From contig NZ_KL370881.1 of assembly GCF_000702265.1 (NCBI RefSeq), positions 584,363 through 648,362 on the forward strand: a stretch of DNA of 64,000 nucleotides, read 5' to 3'. Under the pieces are notes generated by a model. That model was given only the letters and a program-made list of their open reading frames with translations, made no database searches and was not told the DNA's origin. The position numbers and the translations under genes were made by a program. Shown here piece after piece: positions 51,611 through 59,212 of this stretch (positions are counted from its first letter, which is position 1; every line of letters begins with the position of its first letter). This DNA comes from Butyrivibrio sp. NC2002 (lineage in GTDB: Bacteria > Bacillota > Clostridia > Lachnospirales > Lachnospiraceae).

Positions 51611-52513
51611 ATGGGGAATGATCGTAAACAGAGCATAACTGCATGGCTTTGCCTTCTGCCGGCAATTATATTTTTGGGTGTATTTTTAGTATACCCCATG
51701 ATAGATGTACTAATCTATTCTTTTGAAGAAGGCTATAATTTTGCATCGCGGAGCTTTCTGGGGATAGGAAGCTACAACTATTCTTATGTGCTTCATGATC
51801 CTTACTTTATCAAGGCTCTGAAGAATACATTCATTATCGTAATAATTACAGTTCCCATGTCGACGGGAATTGCACTTATTATATCCATAGCACTTAGCCA
51901 TATAACAAGGCTTAAGGAACTTTTTCAGACGATATACTTTTTGCCCTACGTCACTAATACGCTGGCGGTGGGACTTGTATTTATGATACTTTTCAGAAAG
52001 ACAGCATATACTGATGGTATGGTAAATATTCTTATAAATGCTTTTGGCGCAAGATCCATAGATTTTATTGAGGGACCTTATTGGGCCAAAATGTTTGTCA
52101 TGTGCTTTTACACGATATGGGTCGTTCTTCCGTTTAAGATCCTTATCCTGACAAGCTCTATAGCATCTGTTGATCCTATTTATTACAGAGCTGCAAAGGT
52201 TGACGGAACTTCAAAGCTCAGGATGTTTTATAAGATAACGCTTCCCATGATATCACCTATGATCTTTTATCTGATAATTACAGGTTTTATCGGTGCATTC
52301 AAAGCATACAGCGATGAGGTTGCTCTGTTTGGAACGGATTTAAATGCAGCGGGTATGAATACCATCGTAGGTTATATTTACGATATGCTCTATGGAAACA
52401 GCGGCGGCTATCCTTCGTATGCATCGGCAGCAGCTATAATACTGTTTTCAATTGTGTTTACGATAACGGTGATAAATCTGATAGTCAGCAAAAAGACCGT
52501 ATACTATAGCTAA
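51611..52513 (+). CDS. MalF/UgpA-type ABC permease
   Basis: 300 residues, six membrane helices (AWLCLLPAIIFLGVFLVYPMI first) with EAA motif YYRAAKVDGTSKLRMFYKITLP. First permease of the second oligosaccharide importer. No strong ribosome site is evident (TTTAGAGGAC upstream). Eleven nt before the MalG-type gene. Confidence 0.9.
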   Translation: MGNDRKQSITAWLCLLPAIIFLGVFLVYPMIDVLIYSFEEGYNFASRSFLGIGSYNYSYVLHDPYFIKALKNTFIIVIITVPMSTGIALIISIALSHITRLKELFQTIYFLPYVTNTLAVGLVFMILFRKTAYTDGMVNILINAFGARSIDFIEGPYWAKMFVMCFYTIWVVLPFKILILTSSIASVDPIYYRAAKVDGTSKLRMFYKITLPMISPMIFYLIITGFIGAFKAYSDEVALFGTDLNAAGMNTIVGYIYDMLYGNSGGYPSYASAAAIILFSIVFTITVINLIVSKKTVYYS

Positions 52514-52524
52514 GTAAAAAGGAT

Positions 52525-53406
52525 ATGAAAATGACAGGCAACACTGATTTTGAAAAAATTGAAAGAGAATACAATGCTAAAGAAATAGCGGGAAACATAT
52601 TAAGATATGTGTTTCTTATATTCTGGGCGCTTATAGTCCTGTTCCCGTTTTATTTCATGATACTGACATCGTTTAAGAGCTATAGCTCTTACAACGGGGA
52701 ATATGTTCCCAGACTTATAGTGACATCTCCTACGCTTCAGAATTATGTGGATGCATTTACTCAGGTAAGTCTCCTTAGGTATCTTTTAAACACACTTGTT
52801 TTTACAGTCCTTACAACTGCGATCATGCTTATGATCGTTATATTATCCGCATTTGCTTTTTCAAGGCTATCCTTCAAAGGTAAAAATCTGTTATTTGCCC
52901 TTTTTTTATCACTTATGATGATACCAAATGAGCTGGTGATAATTACTAATTATGTGACGATCACTAACCTGAAACTCAGAAACTCAATGCCGGGTCTTAT
53001 TTTTCCTTCGGTAATCTCGGTATTTTATATCTATCTTCTTAAAGAAAATTTTGAACAGATTCCGGACGAACTGTACAAAGCAGCTAAGGTGGACGGAACA
53101 TCAGATATTAGGTATTTAAGAAAAGTAATGATACCTATCGCAAGACCTACGATCATTACTATTACAATTCTTAAGGTTATAGAGTGCTGGAATTCTTATG
53201 TGTGGCCGAGACTTATCACCGATGATCCTAAGTTTTTCCTTGTATCAAACGGAATACAGGAACTTAGGGAGAATGGTTTTGGAAGAGAAAATATCCCCGC
53301 TATGATGGCGGCAGTCGTTGTTATATCAGTTCCGCTTATGGTTCTTTTCCTTGTTTTCAGGAAAAAGATAATGGAGGGAGTAGCAAGAGGAGGCACAAAG
53401 GGATGA
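52525..53406 (+). CDS. MalG/UgpE-type ABC permease
   Basis: 293 residues, six helices (VFLIFWALIVLFPFYFMIL first) with EAA motif LYKAAKVDGTSDIRYLRKVMIP. Pairs with the MalF-type permease upstream. Overlaps the following binding-protein gene by 4 nt. Confidence 0.9.
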   Translation: MKMTGNTDFEKIEREYNAKEIAGNILRYVFLIFWALIVLFPFYFMILTSFKSYSSYNGEYVPRLIVTSPTLQNYVDAFTQVSLLRYLLNTLVFTVLTTAIMLMIVILSAFAFSRLSFKGKNLLFALFLSLMMIPNELVIITNYVTITNLKLRNSMPGLIFPSVISVFYIYLLKENFEQIPDELYKAAKVDGTSDIRYLRKVMIPIARPTIITITILKVIECWNSYVWPRLITDDPKFFLVSNGIQELRENGFGRENIPAMMAAVVVISVPLMVLFLVFRKKIMEGVARGGTKG

Positions 53407-55043
53407 AATTGAATTTTGCAAAAAAGATCATGCCTTTAATATGTGCGTTTGTATTTGGATTATCGCTTACAGGATGTCATGGAAAGCCTTCATCTTCGGG
53501 CTTTGAAATACCGGAAAGTCTTGATAGTAGTGCAGAATATGAACTGACTTTTTGGGCTAAAAATGATACCAATAAGGCGCAGACTAAGATATATGAGAAG
53601 GCAATTTCAGATTTCGAAAAGCTCTATCCGAATGTACACATTAAGCTTAGGCTTTATACGGACTATGGGAAAATATATAACGATGTAATTACCAATATAT
53701 CGACGAATACAACTCCTAATATATGTATTACTTATCCCGACCATATTGCGACATATCTTACGGGAAGAGATACTGTTGTGCCACTTGACGATCTTTTTGC
53801 GGATGAAAAGTACGGTCTTGGAGGATCTGAACTTAAGTATGACGGTCCTAAAATTGATGAGATAGTGCCTGAATTTTTATCAGAATGTAAGATAGGTGAT
53901 ACTTATTATGCACTTCCATATATGAGATCGACTGAGTGTCTGTATGTGAACAGGGATTATGTAGAAAAACTTGGCTATAAGCTTCCTGATGTGATTACCT
54001 GGGATTTTATATGGGAGGTCTCTGAAAAGGCACTTGAAAAAAACAGCGACGGAACATTTAAGCTTAATGGACAGAATGTACTTATTCCTTTCATTTACAA
54101 GTCAACGGACAATATGATGATCCAGATGCTCAGGCAGCAAAACGCGGATTATTCCGATAGAATGGGAAATATACTTCTGTTTAATGATGTGACAAAGGCT
54201 GATCTTTTAAACATTGCGCAGCATGTAAGAAGCGGGGCCTTTTCCACATTTAAAATATCGGGATACCCGGCCAATTTTTTGAATGCAGGACAGTGCATAT
54301 TTGCAGTGGATTCTTCCGCGGGTGCAACCTGGATGGGATCAAAAGCTCCATTATCGGATATTGCAGAGGATAAGATACTAGACTTTGAAACGGAAGTTTA
54401 TCCTGTTCCGCAGTTTACGCAGAATCCCGGAGATAAGGGCTATACGATGATCTCTCAGGGGCCTTCTCTTTGTATTTTCAATAAGGAAGACAAACAGGAG
54501 GTGCTGTATTCCTTTATATTTATGCAGTATCTTCTGACAAACGAGGTACAGATTGCATATGCAGAAACCGAAGGATATGTTCCGGTAACAACAAAGGCAC
54601 AGGACTGCGTTGACTATCAGGATTACCTCTCAAGACAGGGAGAAGATAACAGTAAATACTATGATGTAAAGCTTAAGGCAACTAAACTTCTATTGGAAAA
54701 TCAGCAGTATACCTTTGTCACAGATGTATTTAACGGATCTGCTTCACTTAGGGACGCAGCAGGTGGACTTATAGAGAATGTGACTAAGTCAGAGAGACGC
54801 CATAAAGAAGTAGATGAAGCCTATATTGATGATCTGTATGGCGAGATGACGAGTTTATATCATCTTGACCAGACCTCGGCAACAGGAGGTACCAAGGCAG
54901 ACCTTGGAGAACTTCCAATGGAATCAAGGCTTTTGATAAGAGGGCTTATTCTAATATGGCTGTGCATCATTTTATATTTCGCGAAGGGGTATCTCGGTAA
55001 CATTGGTGATCGCTTTAAAAACGTTAAAAAAATATCAAAATAA
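53403..55043 (+). CDS. Solute-binding lipoprotein with C-terminal membrane helix
   Basis: 546 residues. Lipobox SLTGC (Cys 25), a family 1 solute-binding domain (LTFWAKNDTNKAQTKIYEKA; DFEKLYPNVHIKLRLYTDYGK; YMRSTECLYVNRDYVEKLGY; FNAGQCIFAVDSSAGATWMGS), and an added C-terminal helix (GLILIWLCIILYFA, about 513-528) with a basic cytoplasmic tail. Two anchors on one binding protein is unusual. It is the binding protein of the MalF/MalG importer. The tail might keep it at the transporter or allow signalling. Confidence 0.85.
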   Translation: MKLNFAKKIMPLICAFVFGLSLTGCHGKPSSSGFEIPESLDSSAEYELTFWAKNDTNKAQTKIYEKAISDFEKLYPNVHIKLRLYTDYGKIYNDVITNISTNTTPNICITYPDHIATYLTGRDTVVPLDDLFADEKYGLGGSELKYDGPKIDEIVPEFLSECKIGDTYYALPYMRSTECLYVNRDYVEKLGYKLPDVITWDFIWEVSEKALEKNSDGTFKLNGQNVLIPFIYKSTDNMMIQMLRQQNADYSDRMGNILLFNDVTKADLLNIAQHVRSGAFSTFKISGYPANFLNAGQCIFAVDSSAGATWMGSKAPLSDIAEDKILDFETEVYPVPQFTQNPGDKGYTMISQGPSLCIFNKEDKQEVLYSFIFMQYLLTNEVQIAYAETEGYVPVTTKAQDCVDYQDYLSRQGEDNSKYYDVKLKATKLLLENQQYTFVTDVFNGSASLRDAAGGLIENVTKSERRHKEVDEAYIDDLYGEMTSLYHLDQTSATGGTKADLGELPMESRLLIRGLILIWLCIILYFAKGYLGNIGDRFKNVKKISK

Positions 55044-55055
55044 GCCATTTATATA

Positions 55056-55083
55056 TTTGCATATGTATAAACTGTGATATAAT
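55056..55083 (+). promoter_or_regulatory. Promoter of the OB-like lipoprotein gene
   Basis: TTTGCA (55056-55061), 16-nt spacer, TATAAT (55078-55083). The distance to the ATG at 55135 and a GGGAGG site fit a short leader. Confidence 0.6.
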
Positions 55084-55134
55084 ACCTTTCGATACAAATT
55101 CATTTTTTCGCTGAGTGCGAAAGGGAGGAAAATT

Positions 55135-56046
55135 ATGAAAAAGAATATCGTAGCAATGATGCTTACATTGTGTTTTGCAGTAAGCGCAGTTGCATGCTCA
55201 TCCAAGGCTGATGAGGCACCTGAAGAAACAGCTGTAGTAACAGAAGAGACTACAGAAGAAGCTCCTGCTGAGGAAACAGAAGAAGCTACAGAGGAAACTT
55301 CAGAAGAGGCTACAGAGGAGACTACAGAGGAAACTTCAGAAGAGGCTACAGAGGAGACAACAGAAGAAGCTGCAGAAGAGACTGAGGCAGCAGGCGAAGT
55401 AATGACTCACGATGATTTTGTAGCAGCTGAGGTTGACACAGAAGTTACTGTTGAAACTTATGTACAGGCTAAACAGGGCTGGTGGGAAGACAACGGTGTA
55501 GGTCAGGCTACAATCTATACACAGGCTGAGGACGGTGCATACTTCCTTTACAACATGCCTTGCACAGAGGAAGAATACAATCAGCTTACTGAAGGAACCA
55601 AGATAAGAGTAACAGGTTACAAGTCAGAGTGGGAAGGCGAAGTAGAGATTACTGATGCCAAGTTTGAGATTCTTGATGGTAACTTTGTAGCTGAAGCAAA
55701 AGATGTAACAGCAGAACTTGCTGCAGATACACTTATCGATAGCCAGAACGAGTTCGTTTCCTTCAAGGATATGACAGTAGAACCCAGCACAGATGCTGAT
55801 GGAAATGAAGTTGCTTTCCTTTACAACTATGATGGCTCAGGCGAGCAGGGCAGCGACCTTTACTTTAACGTTTCTGCAGATGGCAACACATATACATTTA
55901 CAGTAGAATCTTATCTCTGCGATAAGGATTCAGACGTTTACAAGGCTGTTGAAGGCCTTAACGTTGGCGATGTAGTAGATATGGAAGGCTTCCTTTACTG
56001 GTATCAGGGAGTTAACCCTCATATCACATCTGTTACAGTTAAGTAA
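55135..56046 (+). CDS. Lipoprotein with acidic repeat linker and OB-like domains
   Basis: 303 residues. Lipobox-like AVACS (Cys about 22), a Glu/Thr linker of about 70 residues built partly of a 12-residue repeat (36-nt tandem repeat at 55291-55362), then two related domains of about 95 residues. These carry VTVETYVQAKQGWWED and TKIRVTGYKSEWEGEVEI, and VGDVVDMEGFLYWYQGVNPHIT, which resemble OB-fold (DNA-binding-like) lipoproteins. Surface exposed. Function unknown; GGGAGG and a promoter support high expression. Confidence 0.7.
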   Translation: MKKNIVAMMLTLCFAVSAVACSSKADEAPEETAVVTEETTEEAPAEETEEATEETSEEATEETTEETSEEATEETTEEAAEETEAAGEVMTHDDFVAAEVDTEVTVETYVQAKQGWWEDNGVGQATIYTQAEDGAYFLYNMPCTEEEYNQLTEGTKIRVTGYKSEWEGEVEITDAKFEILDGNFVAEAKDVTAELAADTLIDSQNEFVSFKDMTVEPSTDADGNEVAFLYNYDGSGEQGSDLYFNVSADGNTYTFTVESYLCDKDSDVYKAVEGLNVGDVVDMEGFLYWYQGVNPHITSVTVK

Positions 56047-56050
56047 TTAC

Positions 56051-56100
56051 AATTCCCTTATACCGGGAGGCTATAACCTTTCGGTATAAGGGAATTTTTA
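56051..56100 (+). terminator. Terminator after OB-like lipoprotein; hairpin family member 1
   Basis: Perfect 14-bp stem AATTCCCTTATACC (56051-56064) / GGTATAAGGGAATT (56083-56096), inner GGGAGG/CCTTTC pairing, then TTTTTA. Its loop core resembles that of the hairpin at 57515. Confidence 0.7.
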
Positions 56101-56115
56101 ATTGAGAAAAAAATG

Positions 56116-56144
56116 TTGGGCTTTGCCCTTTAATCTATTATAAT
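56116..56144 (+). promoter_or_regulatory. Promoter of the REC-GGDEF gene
   Basis: TTGGGC (56116-56121), 17-nt spacer, TATAAT (56139-56144), 51 nt before the chosen ATG. Confidence 0.6.
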
Positions 56145-56194
56145 TAAATCAATACCGCAAACGATTCAGAGCCTCCAAGGCAATGAGGTACACT

Positions 56195-57505
56195 ATGAAA
56201 AAAATCATGATCGTAGATGATGAAGAGATTTTTCAGTTTCTGGCAAAGAGCATGCTGGAAGGCACGTATGACGTGCTGTGTGTATCATCCGGCCTTGAGG
56301 CTCTTTCTGTTTTTGATAAGGAAAAACCGGATCTGGTTCTGGCAGATCTATTAATGCCGCAGATGTCAGGACTTGAGCTTCAGGAAAAGCTCAAGGAAAA
56401 ATATGATGGCAGGGTGCCCGTTGTATTCATGACTTCAGATGACAGAGAGGAAACAGAGATAAACTCTCTAAATGGCGGTGCCATGGATTTTATCAGAAAG
56501 CCCTTTCAGAAGGATATTCTTCTTAGAAGAGTTGGAAACATCCTTACAAATATCGAAAAGATGGAGGATCTTAAGGAAGAAGCCAGAACAGACCTCCTTA
56601 CCGGACTTTTAAATAAATCCTATTCGGAGAAGGAAATATCAAGCTGCTGCAAAAAGGATCGGGGTGCTCTTATGATATTTGACCTCGATTCATTTAAGCT
56701 CGTCAATGATCTTGCGGGGCATGATAAAGGTGACGAGATCATCGTTGCTTTTGCAAATATTTTGAAATCGGTTGTAAGAAGTACAGATATTGCCGGAAGA
56801 GTAGGCGGTGATGAGTTTGTAGCTTTTTGTACCAACGTAACTTCAAGGATCATAGTCGAAGCTAAGATAGGTCAGATAACTTCCATGTTTAACAGCGCGA
56901 TCAGGGAAATTCTTGGAGAGGACAATACAATTCCTCTTGGAGTATCTACCGGGGTGGTCTATGTCCCTTTGGAGGGGACGGACTATAACGACCTGTTTAA
57001 AAAGGCAGATAAGGCTCTGTACAATGTAAAGCAGAACAATAAACACGGCTTTGCAATCTATAATGAAGAAGCATCGGAAAATATAATAAATCAGGAAGCA
57101 GACCTAAAAAAGACAAGAGTTATCCTGGATGAGAGAAATGAGCCAAGAGGAGCGCTGGAACTTGGAAAAGACGGCTTTAGGGATGTGTACAGATTTTTAA
57201 AGCGTTCGGTGAAGAACTATCATTCTGTAGTTCAATATGGAATATTTACAATAGAGATTATTACTGAAGAGAATGAGGACAGTAATCTGGATGAGATCAT
57301 GAATGCTTTCGGAGTCACATTGTGCCATTCACTTAGATGCAGCGATGTGTATTCCAGGAGCGGAGCAAATCAGTATTGGGTTCTAATGCCGGAGTCAAAC
57401 ACTGAGGATTGCATAGCTGTAGCTGTAAGGCGCGTAATAGATAACTGGAAAGAAACCGGAAAAGCCAAGGGCGTTCACGTAAGCTACGAGATAGAAGATA
57501 TCTGA
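56195..57505 (+). CDS. Response regulator-diguanylate cyclase (REC-GGDEF)
   Basis: About 436 residues from ATG 56195 (GAGG 6 nt upstream; ATG 56183 is an alternative). Receiver domain with Asp 51 (LVLADLLMP) and KPF Lys motif. GGDEF domain with intact RVGGDEFVAF and an RSTD inhibitory site 5 residues upstream, so it can make c-di-GMP and be product-inhibited. A further 130-residue C-terminal region (after FAIYNEE) has no clear family. Its kinase is not adjacent; the hybrid kinase at 59213 is a candidate only by proximity. Confidence 0.88.
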   Translation: MKKIMIVDDEEIFQFLAKSMLEGTYDVLCVSSGLEALSVFDKEKPDLVLADLLMPQMSGLELQEKLKEKYDGRVPVVFMTSDDREETEINSLNGGAMDFIRKPFQKDILLRRVGNILTNIEKMEDLKEEARTDLLTGLLNKSYSEKEISSCCKKDRGALMIFDLDSFKLVNDLAGHDKGDEIIVAFANILKSVVRSTDIAGRVGGDEFVAFCTNVTSRIIVEAKIGQITSMFNSAIREILGEDNTIPLGVSTGVVYVPLEGTDYNDLFKKADKALYNVKQNNKHGFAIYNEEASENIINQEADLKKTRVILDERNEPRGALELGKDGFRDVYRFLKRSVKNYHSVVQYGIFTIEIITEENEDSNLDEIMNAFGVTLCHSLRCSDVYSRSGANQYWVLMPESNTEDCIAVAVRRVIDNWKETGKAKGVHVSYEIEDI

Positions 57506-57514
57506 TTTATCAAA

Positions 57515-57581
57515 ACTTCCCATATCCCGAGAGGTCATGGCGCCTTGGAGCGGGTGCATGATCTTTCGGGATATGGGAAGT
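57515..57581 (+). repeat. Long hairpin after REC-GGDEF; hairpin family member 2
   Basis: Perfect 16-bp outer stem ACTTCCCATATCCCGA (57515-57530) / TCGGGATATGGGAAGT (57566-57581) continued by AGGTCATG/CATGATCT pairing (one wobble). No T-run follows, so it is not a standard terminator. The CCGAGAGG...CTTTCGG core matches the hairpin at 56051-56096. Confidence 0.6.
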
Positions 57582-57676
57582 AACATTAATTAAAAATAAT
57601 CATTTAATTTTGAGTTGATCTGTGAGATAATATATCCATAATGTTGTATGTTTTTTAGGGGAGGCCACAATATATT

Positions 57677-58231
57677 GTGGAAAAAGTGGGGAGTATGGAC
57701 TACGATTATCTTTCTTCAATTGTTTCTAACTATACTAATTTGCCTTCACTCACGAACAGGACATGGGGAGTCCTTAATACGTTCGGAACTCAGAATGCAG
57801 AGAATACACTGAATTCTCTTGATTCACTAAGCTCGCTTAATTCGCAGAGGGCATATTCATCTATTCAGGATGCTGTAACACTTCTTAAGCAGAATTCTTC
57901 ATTTTCTTCGATACTTGAGAGTGCGGTAAAGGCAGCGGGAATAGACGAGGATACAGCAGATAATCTTATGAATATCGCTTCGGTAAATACAGATAATGCT
58001 TTTGAGAGTGAAGCCAGAAGTGATCTGATCATGCAGAACTATTTATATGCAGCCCTGATTGAGGAGAGCCTGAAAAATCAGGTGAGTAAAAATGCTGATT
58101 TTACATCAGGACTTTTGCAGGGACTTGCGCTTGGCGATAACACGAGCTCACAGAATGCGGCTGCGGCAATGCAGAAAATAGCTATTGCAGATACACTTAG
58201 CGCACAACCAAATATTGAAGCTTTTGTATAG
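57677..58231 (+). CDS. Orphan Ser/Asn-rich protein
   Basis: 184 residues from GTG 57677, or about 178 from ATG 57695; the ribosome site fits neither ideally. No signal peptide or membrane helix. Rich in Ser, Asn, Leu and Ala, with helical heptad-like stretches (LNSLDSLSSLNSQRAYSSIQDAV). I do not recognise a family. The composition recalls flagellar or secreted helical proteins, but there is no other support. Its 3' end overlaps the convergent aldo/keto reductase gene by about 35 nt. Confidence 0.55.
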   Translation: MEKVGSMDYDYLSSIVSNYTNLPSLTNRTWGVLNTFGTQNAENTLNSLDSLSSLNSQRAYSSIQDAVTLLKQNSSFSSILESAVKAAGIDEDTADNLMNIASVNTDNAFESEARSDLIMQNYLYAALIEESLKNQVSKNADFTSGLLQGLALGDNTSSQNAAAAMQKIAIADTLSAQPNIEAFV

Positions 58232-59042
58232 CTTTAGGTACACGATAGAAATTGCATCCCATATCAAGAGATGCAATTTTTTTCATGTCTTCAGGATCCA
58301 GGGAGAAATTACCAAGGTGGAAGTTTCTCTGGATATGATAAGGGTTTGATGATCTTGGTATGATTATGTTGCCCACCTGAATATGCCACTTAAGGATGAC
58401 CTGGCAGATTGTAGTGTGATGTTTGGTAGCTATATCCATTAGAATGGTATTGTTTATAAGGAAAGAAGTTCCGTGTCCCAAAGGATACCATGCTTCAAGT
58501 CTGATATTTTCCATTATGAGTTTTTTTCTGAGACGATGCTGCTGGAAAAAAGGATGACATTCAACCTGATCGACTACAGGAGCGATGTTAGCCATTGAAC
58601 ACAGTTCGTCTATCTGATCATCAAAATAAAAATTGCAGACACCAATTGATCTTACAAGGTGCATATCTACAGCTTTTTCCATCATTTTCCATGCATTTTT
58701 CCAGCCTTCGATCAGCGGAGATTGAAGCAGGAGAAGATCCAGCTGATCAATACGAAGTCGATTCAGGGTCTTTTCTATAGATTTAAGGGCAAGCGATTTA
58801 TGATAACTGGTAGGGATGACCTTGGAAGTTATAAAGATATCTTCCCTTGGAATATCGGTTTCCGAAAGAGCAAGCCCTATAGCATTTTCGTTGTGATATA
58901 AAGGCGCAGAATCAATGAGCCTGTATCCTTCTTTTAAAGAATACAACACAACCTGTTCACATATATCCGGGTCATTAAGACCTTTTGTTCCTATACCAAG
59001 CATTGGCATTTCAATATTGTTATTAAGTAGTATGGTATCCAT
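58197..59042 (-). CDS. Aldo/keto reductase with altered catalytic tetrad
   Basis: 281 residues, the family's usual length. Barrel motifs: Asp 44 and Tyr 49 (RLIDSAPLYHNE), Lys 74 (ITSKVIP), NADPH site IPRSSNP. The position of the tetrad His is Gln 107 (LDLLLLQSPL instead of the common LIHWP). The AKR fold and cofactor pocket look intact, so activity may be changed rather than lost. Transcribed opposite to its neighbours. Confidence 0.85.
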   Translation of the reverse strand: MDTILLNNNIEMPMLGIGTKGLNDPDICEQVVLYSLKEGYRLIDSAPLYHNENAIGLALSETDIPREDIFITSKVIPTSYHKSLALKSIEKTLNRLRIDQLDLLLLQSPLIEGWKNAWKMMEKAVDMHLVRSIGVCNFYFDDQIDELCSMANIAPVVDQVECHPFFQQHRLRKKLIMENIRLEAWYPLGHGTSFLINNTILMDIATKHHTTICQVILKWHIQVGNIIIPRSSNPYHIQRNFHLGNFSLDPEDMKKIASLDMGCNFYRVPKAIQKLQYLVVR

Positions 59043-59212
59043 ATCTCACCCTCATGCTTTCCATATTTTTAGGATAAGAGATTATGCCTGTATATTCAAT
59101 AAATCGAAAAAGTATTTTATAAAAAATTAACGAAAATACATATCTGAAATATTGTAATAAGGAAAACTAATCTGATACTATGAAGGTGCATGGTGCATCG
59201 GAGGTATAGTGG

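Noticed and set aside
55201..55400. CRISPR-like or satellite repeat
   Set aside because: It is in-frame Glu/Thr linker coding sequence; periodicity follows codons.
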